NCBI RefSeq assembly: GCF_003075435.1
Contig: NZ_QCZJ01000003.1
Coordinates: 1 to 64,000, forward strand
Length of the DNA stretch: 64,000 bases
Source: Terrimonas sp.
Lineage (GTDB): Bacteria; Bacteroidota; Bacteroidia; Chitinophagales; Chitinophagaceae
Direction of reading: 5' to 3'
In this document: in pieces, positions 9,680-18,912 of the stretch
How the letters are laid out: each line of letters begins with the position of its first letter
How positions within the stretch are numbered: the stretch's first letter is position 1
Position numbers and translations under genes: made by a program
Notes under the pieces: generated by a model
The model's database searches: none
What the model was told of the DNA's origin: nothing
What the model saw: the letters and a program-made list of their open reading frames with translations, nothing else

Positions 9680-9976
9680 ATGTTGTTCCCCGGTATAATT
9701 GATAAATGTTTACTATAAATTTACGAAAGAGCCACTAATTGTTAATAATTAATGAAGATGCCCTGCTTTTTACTACAATCGCTAAGGGTATTTTTAAAAT
9801 ACATGCCTCGCTCACTTCGGCTACTGTTGTTTTATATATAAATATCAAACGGCAGATAATCGGTAAATCAGGATGAAATGCATTCATCCTGCAAATTATG
9901 CTTATTGTCGAAATAAGGGTATACCTGTATCATATCGCAGCTTGTTTCCCGTTTTATATACACGAAACCGTACTTT
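9680..9976. other. Divergent intergenic region between cbpA and the 156-aa gene
   Basis: 297 bp without a gene. It must hold promoters for both directions. A near-palindrome lies at 9869-9891: arms CAGGATGAA and TTCATCCTG with five bases between. It is a possible operator. No RNA gene or coding frame was recognised. Confidence 0.5.
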
Positions 9977-10447
9977 ATGAAAAAGATATCAATTTTACTG
10001 GTTGCATTTTTGATCACAGCTGGTTTAAAAGCTCAACAGAACTATCATTTTGTATCTCAGCAACACCAGAGCGTGAAATATGACTCTGCCAGTAATGCGT
10101 ATTTTATAGAGAAAGAAGTGAACCAGTTAGCAAATATCAATGTAACTGAAAAAAATATTTCTTTTACAATAACTGAAAATAATACCTCTTATATAACATT
10201 GGTGAAAATAGAAAATGCACATCTCGATTCTCTTGAAAAGAAAATGAGCTTTTCTGTAAACGGGGTAGATAGTAAAACCGGCAGGCAGGTAAAATTAGGT
10301 TTTTGGTTTATTGGTGAAGAGTTGGATGAAGTGAACTATACTGAGCTTGCTACTCAAACTACAATTGGTTATAAAGATTTAAGTGTAGGCAGTGAAGCTA
10401 TTGCTCAAACTGTAGCAGTAACAAGGCCTGTTAAAGCCAGAAAATAG
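9977..10447 (+). CDS. Secreted hypothetical protein, 156 aa
   Basis: ATG at 9977. Residues 1-19 (MKKISILLVAFLITAGLKA, then QQ) form a clear Sec signal peptide, so it is periplasmic or secreted. The mature part is predicted beta-rich with many Asn/Thr/Ser residues (ITENNTSYITLVKIENAHLDS), resembling the small uncharacterised Bacteroidota proteins that carry no named domain. No lipobox, cysteine or metal motif is visible. It is a single transcript, because a strong terminator follows at 10502. Function unknown. Confidence 0.8.
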   Translation: MKKISILLVAFLITAGLKAQQNYHFVSQQHQSVKYDSASNAYFIEKEVNQLANINVTEKNISFTITENNTSYITLVKIENAHLDSLEKKMSFSVNGVDSKTGRQVKLGFWFIGEELDEVNYTELATQTTIGYKDLSVGSEAIAQTVAVTRPVKARK

Positions 10448-10501
10448 TATGGCAGAATAGTAAAGTAGCTTAAAGTTTATCATAAACATTTCACTGGTCA
10501 G

Positions 10502-10532
10502 AAAAGGCGTTTCCGAAAGGAAATGCCTTTTT
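10502..10532 (+). terminator. Rho-independent terminator after the 156-aa gene
   Basis: A 13-bp stem (10502-10514 with 10519-10531, one G-U pair) is closed by a GAAA tetraloop and followed by a T-run to 10532. It lies 55 bp after the stop of the upstream gene. Confidence 0.85.
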
Positions 10533-10617
10533 AATTTTGCTATAATATTGCAAAGGCCTATTTCAACGTCAGTTGAATTACCCGGAATAAAGAATTGGTT
10601 GAGATCAGAGAAAATGT

Positions 10618-10648
10618 AACCGCACAGGTCTGTAAGATCTGTGTAGTT
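10618..10648. repeat. ACAGGTCT-type palindrome in the leader of the 163-aa gene
   Basis: Arms 10618-10631 and 10635-10648 can pair over 14 positions with a three-base loop GTA and a single C-A mismatch, counting G-U pairs. It ends 14 bases before the ATG at 10663, so in the transcript it would form a hairpin next to the start codon. I recognise the CACAGGTCT word as a recurring intergenic repeat in this group, from memory. Confidence 0.55.
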
Positions 10649-10662
10649 GAAAAACAAAACTT

Positions 10663-11154
10663 ATGAGCAATTACGAGCTTCTTATTAAAAGTCTTTTACA
10701 GTTCCCTTCTGAAAAATGGTTGTCCAGGTATTTTGATCTTGTAAAGAAGCTTTTAACTGATCTGGACATAGATTCGAATGATCCAAGATTGGCGCTTACA
10801 TTACCTAAAAATGGCATTCTGCCGGTAAATCTCGGACAGCGGTATGTATTTCGCCCAGGTAATGATGGTTATGTTGGCTGCATTGTTCCAATAGATTTTG
10901 ATACCGAATCGGTAGATGGCTTTGAAGTTTTTTTCTTTAGCACTAAAGGAATAAACGACGCCAAATTTATAGATATTCCCATGTTTGAAAATCAACCTTT
11001 TTGTGAGTATGTTTATAATGCGTGTTTAGAAGAATGCCATAAGATTTTGCAGCATTGTAAAAAATCCGGATTCAGAAAACATCATGTTTCCATACTATAC
11101 GATTTCATTATGGAACCTTCTGTAAGAAGTGAGTTATTACGAGATATTTTCTAA
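10663..11154 (+). CDS. Hypothetical cytoplasmic protein, 163 aa
   Basis: ATG at 10663, TAA at 11152-11154. No family recognised. It has no signal peptide or membrane segment. The central part (LPVNLGQRYVFRPGNDGYVGCIVPIDF split by turns) looks like a mixed alpha/beta fold with several buried aromatic residues, and cysteines cluster near the C-terminus (CEYVYNACLEECHKILQHC). A palindromic hairpin sits just before the start. Followed by more than 400 bp without a convincing gene, so it may be a recent acquisition, but base composition does not differ obviously. Confidence 0.72.
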   Translation: MSNYELLIKSLLQFPSEKWLSRYFDLVKKLLTDLDIDSNDPRLALTLPKNGILPVNLGQRYVFRPGNDGYVGCIVPIDFDTESVDGFEVFFFSTKGINDAKFIDIPMFENQPFCEYVYNACLEECHKILQHCKKSGFRKHHVSILYDFIMEPSVRSELLRDIF

Positions 11155-11589
11155 AATTAAACCTAGCAAATCTCATGATTATACCAATGCTTCAACCGCT
11201 CAGTTTCCGGATTACACCTTCAGGCATATCGAATATCTGCTGATTGTTGATCATTTTTGTGCTTACTCAGGCAGATGTGTATATACTTTCAACGAATCAG
11301 TAGTTTTTTTGATCTTAAGCTGGTTTTATTACCGGTCACGGCCTCTTGTTTACTCATTGTGCATTCAGCGTTTCCTGCAACAACCCCCGGAAAGTTGCCG
11401 GCAAAATTACTGTAGATGTATATTATAAACTCTTTGAAATGCCCTGCTTTCATGAATAACTGTTTTGAAAATAAAAGGAGGGTATCCTTAAGCAAATTGC
11501 CGCTTATATGTGATCGTTTATAGCTCAGCGCAGAAATTCCTTAAACCTTCCTATCTTTAAAACCAGACTTTACAAAATCATTATGCTGT
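11155..11589. other. 435-bp gap without a convincing gene
   Basis: Short frames exist on both strands (plus 11129-11428, minus 11289-11495) but neither has recognisable domains, and the first overlaps the preceding gene. A TATCTTTA close to the -7 box lies near 11552-11559, upstream of the oxidoreductase at 11590. Possibly decayed coding sequence; nothing firm. Confidence 0.4.
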
Positions 11590-12948
11590 ATGAGCCAATA
11601 CAATATCAATCGCCGACAATTTATCCGTGGAGCTTCTGCAACGCTTGCGCTCGCTTCACTTAAAGCAAATGGTATGGATTTTTTCAGCACAGCGCCTGCG
11701 AGGCGCGTGGCGTTGATTGGTACAGGCTGGTATGGCAAGAGTGATCTGTTCCGGTTAATTCAGGTGGCGCCTGTAGATGTGGTAGGGCTTTGTGATCCCG
11801 ACAGGCATCAGCTTGAAAAAGCGGCTGAAATGGTAAGCCAGCGACAAACCAGTCGTAAAAAACCTGTCATGTATGGCGATTACCGAAAGCTACTGGCTGA
11901 ACAAAAACCAGATATCGTTTTGGTGGGTTCGCCCGATCACTGGCACGCTTTGCATACTATTACCGCATTGCAGGCAGGTGCGCATGTATATGTACAAAAG
12001 CCCATAAGTGTTGATGTAATGGAAGGCGAAGCAATGGTTGCCGCGGCAAGAAAATACAATAAAGTGGTGCAGGTTGGTACACAAAGAAAAAGCACGCCGC
12101 ATTTAATAGAGGCAAAGAAAAACATCATTGATGCGGGACTGTTAGGAAAAGTATCCCATGTAGAAATGTGCTGCTATTACCACATGCGAAATAATGGCAA
12201 CCCGCCCGTTCAGGCAGTACCTGATTTTTTCGATTATGAAATGTGGACTGGCCCCGCGCCATTACGCCCTTACGATGGATTGCCGCATGTGCGCTGGTGG
12301 CGCACTTTTATGGAATACGGCAATGGTATTATGGGGGATATGTGCGTGCATATGCTCGACACCGTGCGGTGGATGCTGAAACTGGGTTGGCCAAAACGCA
12401 TCAGCTCTACCGGAGGTATATATGTAGATAAAACAGGCAAGAGTAATATAGCCGATACACAGAGTGCCATATTTGAATATGACGAACTGGAGTGTATCTG
12501 GCAACATCGCAGTTGGGGTACGCCTGCCGATCCTGAATATCCCTGGGCATTTAAGTTATATGGGGAAAAAGGTACGCTTTGCGGCAGCACTATGAAATAT
12601 GATTTCATTCCTAATGGCAAAGGCGAAAAAATACATATGGATGTAGTGTATGAAAAAGAAAAGTATCCTGAAGATGTAACTGAGCCGGATATAGAGCTGA
12701 ATGCGGCGCCTGCAACCCGTTTACATATGCTGGATTTTTTGAAAGCAATTGATAATAAGACAAGACCTGTGGCTGATATAGAAGAAGGACATATATCAAC
12801 TGCCAGTTGTATTATCGCTAATCTTTCTATGAAGCTGGGAAGGGCATTAAGTTATGACCCCATAAAAAAAGAAATTGTAGGTGATCCGGAAGCCACAAAG
12901 TTGCTGAAGAGGGAATACAGGGGCCCGTGGGTGCATCCGGGAGCGTAA
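11590..12948 (+). CDS. Tat-exported Gfo/Idh/MocA family oxidoreductase
   Basis: 452 aa. The N-terminus carries a twin-arginine signal (RRQFIRG at residues 8-14, then a short hydrophobic stretch), so it is probably exported folded with its cofactor. The Rossmann motif GTGWYG is at 44-49, DHWH at 116-119, and QKP at 136-138 replaces the usual EKP. Aromatic sequences WTGPAP and VRWWRTFMEYGNG follow in the C-terminal domain. This secreted, larger subfamily is common in Bacteroidota glycan and polyol use, and the tryptophan-rich insert is typical of it. It is monocistronic here. Substrate unknown. Confidence 0.9.
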   Translation: MSQYNINRRQFIRGASATLALASLKANGMDFFSTAPARRVALIGTGWYGKSDLFRLIQVAPVDVVGLCDPDRHQLEKAAEMVSQRQTSRKKPVMYGDYRKLLAEQKPDIVLVGSPDHWHALHTITALQAGAHVYVQKPISVDVMEGEAMVAAARKYNKVVQVGTQRKSTPHLIEAKKNIIDAGLLGKVSHVEMCCYYHMRNNGNPPVQAVPDFFDYEMWTGPAPLRPYDGLPHVRWWRTFMEYGNGIMGDMCVHMLDTVRWMLKLGWPKRISSTGGIYVDKTGKSNIADTQSAIFEYDELECIWQHRSWGTPADPEYPWAFKLYGEKGTLCGSTMKYDFIPNGKGEKIHMDVVYEKEKYPEDVTEPDIELNAAPATRLHMLDFLKAIDNKTRPVADIEEGHISTASCIIANLSMKLGRALSYDPIKKEIVGDPEATKLLKREYRGPWVHPGA

Positions 12949-13092
12949 TTTGAACTCCAATCCGGTCATCTGACAGAGACCAGCTTGTATATATAGAAGC
13001 TATAATGCTTTTTGCATGCCCCAATATTAAATGGAACAGGATATTAGGAACTGGAAGGGTATAAGTCAGCAGAAGAAATACTTACATTAAGA

Positions 13093-13117
13093 CCATTAAA
13101 GAAAAAAACTTTAATGG
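13093..13117. repeat. CCATTAAAG inverted repeat
   Basis: Perfect 9-bp arms (13093-13101, 13109-13117) with an all-A loop of seven bases, preceded by a further CATTAAG word at 13085. It belongs to the same vocabulary as the repeat before uvrB. It sits between the oxidoreductase and the helicase genes; no T-tract supports a terminator. Confidence 0.55.
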
Positions 13118-13208
13118 ATATTTACAATGCTGTTCAATTGATAAGCGGGTAAGCAGCCAATTAATGCAGACGGTGAAACCTCTTTCTCTTTCCTTACTTT
13201 TGCTTCAA

Positions 13209-14537
13209 ATGAACATCAATAATACTTCCCTGGAAAAAATATTAGCACGGCTGAAAATAAAAGCGCTTAATGATATGCAGGTGGCTGCATTCGAAGCCGT
13301 AACCGGTAATGATGACACAATTCTCTTGTCTCCAACCGGCTCGGGAAAAACACTCGCTTTTTTGCTACCCTTGCTACATGCATTTAATCCTGCTTTAAAA
13401 AAAACACAGGCGCTGATCGTAACGCCTTCCAGGGAACTGGCGCAGCAGATTGAACTGGTGTTTAAAAAGATGACTACAGATTTTAAAGTTACCTGCTGCT
13501 ATGGAGGCCACAAAAGAGAAACAGAAGAAAATAACCTGGTTGAACCTCCTGCATTGATCATCGGTACGCCGGGCAGACTGGGAGATCATATACGAAGAGG
13601 CAATATCACTACAGATACTATTGAAACCATTGTGCTGGATGAGTTTGACAAATCGCTGGAACTGGGTTTCCAGGAAGAGATGGATTTTATTATTCAATCG
13701 CTGCCTGATATAAAAAAGCGTATACTTACTTCTGCTACTGATCTTGAAGATATGCCGGCGTTTATCAGGTTGTTGCAACCTGCTAAACTTAATTTCCTTA
13801 CAGGTGATGCCCCACCCGCAGAAAAGCTTGTTTTTAAAAAAGTATTAAGCCCGGCTAATGATAAAGCAGATACGCTTTTTAAACTGATATGCTTTCTAGG
13901 AGATCGATCAACTATTGTATTCTGCAATCACCGTGAAGCAGTAGAGCGTACCAGTAATCTTATAAAAGAAAAAGGCATTACCAATGTTTTTTATCATGGC
14001 GCTATGGAGCAGAAAGAAAGAGATGCAGCGCTCAGCAAGTTCCGCAATGGCAGTGTGAACGTACTTGTTACAACCGATCTGGCTGCAAGAGGATTGGACA
14101 TCCCTAATATCAGGTATATTATTCATTACCATATTCCGCATACGGAGGACAGCTTTATTCACCGCAATGGCAGAACGGCTCGTATGGATGCGAGTGGTAC
14201 CGCTATTATTATTTTAGCGCCTGATGAAAAAATGCCTGCATATATTTTAATTGAACCTGAAGAAATAATACTACCGGAGAAAGATGTATTGCCGGAAAAA
14301 CCCAAATGGACAACGCTTTTTATCGGTGCCGGAAAAAAAGATAAAGTGAATAAAATTGATATTGTCGGATTTTTAAGCAAGAAAGGAGAACTGAAAAAAG
14401 AAGACATCGGGCTGATTGATGTAAAAGATTTTTTCTCTTTTGTAGCTATCCGTAAAACAAAGGCAAGTCATGCGCTGCATTTGATAAAAAACGAAAAGAT
14501 CAAGAACAGGAAAGTGAAAATTGATGTGGCGAAATGA
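13209..14537 (+). CDS. DEAD-box RNA helicase, DbpA-like
   Basis: The frame opens at 13164, but ATG 13209 starts at the conserved region, giving 442 aa. Counting from there: Walker A SPTGSGKT at 41-48, motif Ia TPSRELAQQ at 72-80, motif II DEFD at 144-147, SAT at 175-177, and motif VI HRNGRTAR near 316-323. Residues about 368-442 (WTTLFIGAGKKDKVNKIDI onward) match the DbpA RNA-binding domain that targets 23S rRNA. It is probably a ribosome-assembly helicase. DEFD and the glycine-to-alanine change in motif VI differ from the textbook motifs. Confidence 0.88.
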   Translation: MNINNTSLEKILARLKIKALNDMQVAAFEAVTGNDDTILLSPTGSGKTLAFLLPLLHAFNPALKKTQALIVTPSRELAQQIELVFKKMTTDFKVTCCYGGHKRETEENNLVEPPALIIGTPGRLGDHIRRGNITTDTIETIVLDEFDKSLELGFQEEMDFIIQSLPDIKKRILTSATDLEDMPAFIRLLQPAKLNFLTGDAPPAEKLVFKKVLSPANDKADTLFKLICFLGDRSTIVFCNHREAVERTSNLIKEKGITNVFYHGAMEQKERDAALSKFRNGSVNVLVTTDLAARGLDIPNIRYIIHYHIPHTEDSFIHRNGRTARMDASGTAIIILAPDEKMPAYILIEPEEIILPEKDVLPEKPKWTTLFIGAGKKDKVNKIDIVGFLSKKGELKKEDIGLIDVKDFFSFVAIRKTKASHALHLIKNEKIKNRKVKIDVAK

Positions 14538-14617
14538 GCAATACCATAATATTAGCAACCGGTTAAGCAACAACCTCTATACAAAATCGTTAGCGTTTTA
14601 TTCAAAGGGGAACTATT

Positions 14618-15793
14618 ATGAAAAGCAGTTTTAAGCTATTCTGTACAATTGCAGCCATAAGCATATTTGAATGTATTACAGCGTGTAATAAAGAGATTAA
14701 AGAGAACAAGCCTGAATTAACGTCTGTTGTGCCATCATCTGCCAGGGGTGGAGATACTATAACTGCATTCGGGAAAAATTTATTTACTGATATATCAAAG
14801 GTTAAAGTAACTATCAATAAAAAAGAGGCGCGGATTATTACAGCAACTCCGGATAGCATACAGGCTGTGGTGCCGGAAAACGCAGGTTCCGGCAGGGTAT
14901 CAGTAAGTATAGGCGACGAGACTTACGAAGGTCCGGAGTTTGAGTATGAGTATAAAGTAATTGTTACCACAGTCGCCGGCACAGGTACGGCAGGCAATAA
15001 GGGTGGAAGCGCGGCAACCGCAACATTTAATTGCCCCTGGGGCATTGTTTCCGACAGGAACAATAATTTGTTTATTGCGGATGTATACTCCAGGCTGATA
15101 CGAAAAATATCACTTGCAGACAGCACCGTAATAAATTACGAAATAGGAAACCTTGATTTTGCAAGCCCATATAACATAGCCATTGATCATAACACAGGCA
15201 ATTTATTTGTTACTGATTTTAATAAACATGTTATGAAGATGGATCAATCTGCAAATATGTCTGTAATATATACTGCTGAGATGCCGCTTGCAGGCATTGC
15301 TGTTAGCCCTAATGGAAGCTCCTTGTTTATTGGTAATAATACATTGGGCACAATAACAAAAACGGATATTAACGGAATGAACCCTGTGCTATATACAGAT
15401 AACATCATCACACCAAGAAATATTTTCTATGATCATACGGGCAAAATGTGGGTTGCCTGCTATAGATTTCTTTATGATATTACTAATAGTGGCACTGCCA
15501 CTCCTGCATATGCATACGGAGATTTTGGAGGATGGGAAGCAATTCCGGACACTGCAGGAAATTTCTACCTGGCTGATCATTTCAAAAATTGTATTCATAA
15601 AATTGACAAAGCAGGAAACATAACAAAAATAGCCGGAAGTGGTATGGCTGCTGATATTGACGGAATTGGGCTGGAGGCATCCTTTAACGGACCTCAGGGA
15701 ATTACTATTGATGCTGATGGAAATCTGTACGTTACTACTTTTAACTATGACACAAATGAAGGAAATAAAGTTAGAAAGATTGAATTTAAATAG
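14618..15793 (+). CDS. IPT/TIG and NHL-repeat lipoprotein
   Basis: 391 aa. The lipobox (ITAC) places the lipidated cysteine at residue 23. Residues about 34-110 form an IPT/TIG immunoglobulin-like domain (SVVPSSARGGDTITAFGKN). From about 115 to the end run NHL-type propeller repeats, each with an NxLFIADVYSRLIRKI or GNLYVTTFNYD-like strand. Such proteins sit on the outer membrane or surface in Bacteroidota and bind glycans or partner proteins; no catalytic residues are seen. There is no neighbouring SusC/D, so its partner is unknown. ATG at 14618 follows an AAAGGGG that could serve as an unusual purine-rich ribosome site. Confidence 0.85.
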   Translation: MKSSFKLFCTIAAISIFECITACNKEIKENKPELTSVVPSSARGGDTITAFGKNLFTDISKVKVTINKKEARIITATPDSIQAVVPENAGSGRVSVSIGDETYEGPEFEYEYKVIVTTVAGTGTAGNKGGSAATATFNCPWGIVSDRNNNLFIADVYSRLIRKISLADSTVINYEIGNLDFASPYNIAIDHNTGNLFVTDFNKHVMKMDQSANMSVIYTAEMPLAGIAVSPNGSSLFIGNNTLGTITKTDINGMNPVLYTDNIITPRNIFYDHTGKMWVACYRFLYDITNSGTATPAYAYGDFGGWEAIPDTAGNFYLADHFKNCIHKIDKAGNITKIAGSGMAADIDGIGLEASFNGPQGITIDADGNLYVTTFNYDTNEGNKVRKIEFK

Positions 15794-15967
15794 CACAACA
15801 ACCTGCAACTTCACACAATAATCGGTATATCTGTAATTACACAAACACCGGGTAGTTACTGTTATAAGTTTCTTAAAAGAAATATCATATCATCTTTATT
15901 CTATTTTATTTAAGGAATTTAATAGCAGAGATTTTTTTGTTGATGGTTCACCTATTTAATTGTGCTT

Positions 15968-18307
15968 ATGATTAAAAACTACCTGAAAATTGCGTGGCGG
16001 AATTTATTAAAGCATAAAATCTTTTCGGGCATTAATATACTTGGCTTGTCTATTGGTATTGCAGCCTGCATAATCATATTTATTTATGTACGATTTGAGC
16101 TTACATACGACCGGTATAACCGGAATGCAGACCGCATTGCGCGGGTAGCGTCTACCATTAAAGCGCCTGAATCTGATTTTATGATCGCCTCAAGCCCGAC
16201 TGCACTGGCAGATGCCTTGAAACAAAACTTTCCTGAAGTGGTGACGGCTGTGCGTTTAGACAATGCTGCTCAAGCTGTAAAATGCAATAACGAGGTTTTT
16301 AAAGAAGAAGAATTTTACAGGACAGATGCTGATATATTTTCCGTTTTCAGCTTCGATTTTATTGAGGGCAACAGTGCTGCCGCTTTGCAAAAGCCTCAAT
16401 CTATTGTATTGACCCAATCCGTAGCCAAAAAATATTTTGGCAATACATCTCCTTTAGGGAAAACCCTGGTATGTAATGGAACACCGCTATTGGTGACCGG
16501 CGTTGTAAAAGACCGTCCTGCCAATTCCGATATTCATATCAATGCTTTGTTGTCTGCCGATTTTTCGGCCACAGCCACATGGGATGATTTTGATTTATAC
16601 ACTTATGTGTTGTTCAGACAAAATGCGGACATCAAAAATTTTGAAAAAAAGCTTACGGCGCTGGCTAAGAAAAATATTGATCCTTTGCTAAATACGGATG
16701 GGTCTACAGGTTACAGCGCCAAGATGGAAATAGAGCCTTTATCTGATGTTCATTTCAGCCAGGGAAAATTAATGGATACGCCAAAAGGCAATAAGCAATC
16801 GAATTACATATTTGCGTTGCTTGCCGTTTTTATATTAATGATCGCTATACTTAATTATATCAATCTTAGTACGGCGCGGTCATTTGAAAGGGCAAAGGAA
16901 GTAGGGATACGTAAAGTAAGCGGCGCCGGTAAATTTCAATTGGTAAGACAGTTTTTGTTTGAATCATTTTTACTGGTTACCGGAGCCTTATTATTATCGG
17001 TAGTATTGGTGAAGGCGACCCTGCCTTTTTTAAACACACTTTTGCAAACCAGGCTCTCTGTTGATCCAGTGGCGGCAACTATCCTGGTCGCGGTTATTTT
17101 TGTTACCACGCTTCTGCTTGCAGGGTTATACCCGGCTTTTGTATTGTCTGGTTTTAATCCGGTGAGTGTATTAAAAGGTAGCTGGCGTTTTAGCATTAAA
17201 GCTGTCTGGCTGCGTAAATCTATAACCATTGCACAGTTTACCATAGCGATTGTTTTAATTGTGGGCACTATAGTTATCCATCAGCAAATGAAATTTATCA
17301 GGGAGAAAGACCTTGGCTTTTCAAAAGATCAGTTGCTCAATATATTTCTTCCACGCGATTCTGTCTACCAGGGTGCTGTTAAAGCGTTTCAGAACGATCT
17401 CCGCCGGCAAAGTGCCGTTAAAGGCGTTACCGTTGGTTATGGCATGGCTGATGCCACTTTGGCAAGCACCTATACTTCATTTGAAGGAAAGAAAAGAGAA
17501 ATACTTTGCACCTACTATGTTATTGACGACTGGTTTTTACCTGTTTTTCAAATGCATTTGCTGGAAGGAAGAAACCTGTCTAATAGTATTATAACGGATA
17601 AAAACGAAGCATTTCTGGTGAATGAATCCTTTTTAAGAACAATGGGATGGCAGTCGGGGGTGGGAAAAGATATAGAAGGATTTGGTCACAAAGGCAAAGT
17701 TGTAGGTGTAGTAAAGGATTTCTATTTCAAGTCTCTGCACAACACAATTGAACCGCTGGTAATGATATGGAATACCTTCCCGGCTAATACAACTACAGTA
17801 AAAATAAGCCCGGCAAACCTCAGCGTAGTAGAAAGCATATTTAAAAGGCATTTCCCGGCAACAGTATTTGATTACGCTTTTGTAGATGATACAGTAAACA
17901 AACAGTATATGCAGGATAATATTACCATGCGGCTGTTTAACTGGTTCACTGTATTTGCCATTTTCATTTCCTGCCTCGGTATTTACGGATTAGCAACCCT
18001 GATCATTGCGCAACGCGCTAAAGAACTGTCTGTACGAAAAGTATTGGGTGCTACCATAAGCCAATTGCTTGCTTTGCTTACAAAAGATTATATAAAGCTT
18101 CTTGCCTGGGCAATGATCATTGCACTTCCGTTGGCAGGTTACCTCATGCATCACTGGCTTTTATCGTATGCGTACCGCATTCAGCTAAGCTGGTGGATGT
18201 TTGTTGTGCCGGTAGTATTTCTTTTGATAATTACTCTTGTAATGATTGGCAGAGAAGTTATAAAAGCGGCATTGGTAAACCCGGTAAAAGGGCTGCGGGC
18301 AGAATAA
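15968..18307 (+). CDS. MacB/FtsX-type ABC transporter permease
   Basis: Starts best at ATG 15968, two codons inside a GTG-opened frame, giving 779 aa. Layout: a first membrane helix after IAWRNLLKHK (residues about 20-40), a periplasmic MacB-like domain, three helices near 280-420, a second helix and periplasmic domain (about 430-660), then three C-terminal helices including ELSVRKVLGA. The IRKVSGAG and VRKVLGA motifs before the FtsX segments are typical. It is the duplicated eight-helix permease common in Bacteroidota, and would need a separate ATPase, which is not adjacent. Function in export or mechanotransmission is inferred. Confidence 0.9.
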   Translation: MIKNYLKIAWRNLLKHKIFSGINILGLSIGIAACIIIFIYVRFELTYDRYNRNADRIARVASTIKAPESDFMIASSPTALADALKQNFPEVVTAVRLDNAAQAVKCNNEVFKEEEFYRTDADIFSVFSFDFIEGNSAAALQKPQSIVLTQSVAKKYFGNTSPLGKTLVCNGTPLLVTGVVKDRPANSDIHINALLSADFSATATWDDFDLYTYVLFRQNADIKNFEKKLTALAKKNIDPLLNTDGSTGYSAKMEIEPLSDVHFSQGKLMDTPKGNKQSNYIFALLAVFILMIAILNYINLSTARSFERAKEVGIRKVSGAGKFQLVRQFLFESFLLVTGALLLSVVLVKATLPFLNTLLQTRLSVDPVAATILVAVIFVTTLLLAGLYPAFVLSGFNPVSVLKGSWRFSIKAVWLRKSITIAQFTIAIVLIVGTIVIHQQMKFIREKDLGFSKDQLLNIFLPRDSVYQGAVKAFQNDLRRQSAVKGVTVGYGMADATLASTYTSFEGKKREILCTYYVIDDWFLPVFQMHLLEGRNLSNSIITDKNEAFLVNESFLRTMGWQSGVGKDIEGFGHKGKVVGVVKDFYFKSLHNTIEPLVMIWNTFPANTTTVKISPANLSVVESIFKRHFPATVFDYAFVDDTVNKQYMQDNITMRLFNWFTVFAIFISCLGIYGLATLIIAQRAKELSVRKVLGATISQLLALLTKDYIKLLAWAMIIALPLAGYLMHHWLLSYAYRIQLSWWMFVVPVVFLLIITLVMIGREVIKAALVNPVKGLRAE

Positions 18308-18321
18308 GCTGCAAATACAAT

Positions 18322-18349
18322 AAAAAGGGATGAGTGTAGCAACTCACCC
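18322..18349 (-). terminator. Probable terminator of the YiaA-type gene
   Basis: Read on the minus strand, a GGGTGAGT/ACTCATCCC stem with one bulged base is followed by TTTTT. It lies 19 bp past the stop of the gene at 18368, in the convergent gap with the permease. Confidence 0.5.
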
Positions 18350-18367
18350 CCAACTGTTTATTCCTCT

Positions 18368-18832
18368 TTAAATTTTCTGCGAATAATGAGCTGTAATTTC
18401 TGTGCTGTTAGATGACTGCTTTGTTTCTTCGTTTTTACCGGACTTACTGTCTCTTGTATTTTTTTGCACAGCAATAGCGGCAAAAAGACTGAGCACAAAC
18501 GACATGGCATAGAATCCTTTCTCACTTCTTGTTAAATCAGCATTCCACAGCCCAACGGTAAGCAATATGATACTGAGGATAGTGGTGAACCAGGCTATGC
18601 CATAATAGAGATTCGTAACAGGAATACCTTCCATCTGGTCGCGAACAGCTTTTTGAACGGATATGGCAGAGAATAAGCCGAACATTAGTACGGTGAAATA
18701 ATAACCTTTTTCATTGAGTTGCATATCAGCATTCCAGAGACCGATATTGTATGCAGTTATGCCGGTTAAAAGGGCGAACCATGACGCGCCGATAAACGCG
18801 GCTGATGGTTGAAGGGATGGTTTTTGTTCCAT
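18368..18832 (-). CDS. YiaA/YiaB family inner-membrane protein
   Basis: 154 aa with an internal duplication. Each half has two membrane helices and the conserved GLWNAD(M/L)...EKGYYF/GFYAM signature: first copy about residues 10-65, second about 75-130. The C-terminal 25 residues are polar. The family is found in many bacteria, and its role is unknown beyond a possible link to envelope stress or cell-surface properties. It follows the Crp/Fnr gene on the same strand with an 80-bp gap and may be in its transcript. ATG at 18832. Confidence 0.88.
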   Translation of the reverse strand: MEQKPSLQPSAAFIGASWFALLTGITAYNIGLWNADMQLNEKGYYFTVLMFGLFSAISVQKAVRDQMEGIPVTNLYYGIAWFTTILSIILLTVGLWNADLTRSEKGFYAMSFVLSLFAAIAVQKNTRDSKSGKNEETKQSSNSTEITAHYSQKI

Positions 18833-18912
18833 ATAAAATATTTATGGAAACAAATCTATTTTCCGGTTGGCGTATTGCTTTTGACAATAGTCAAATTGTA
18901 AAACATGATTTG

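Noticed and set aside
11129-11428. 99-codon plus-strand frame after the 163-aa gene
   Set aside because: Overlaps the end of the preceding gene, has no recognisable domain and an unusual residue mix; more likely chance.
11289-11495. 68-codon minus-strand frame
   Set aside because: Some segments look protein-like, but no start context or family; kept only as a possible remnant in the gap entry.
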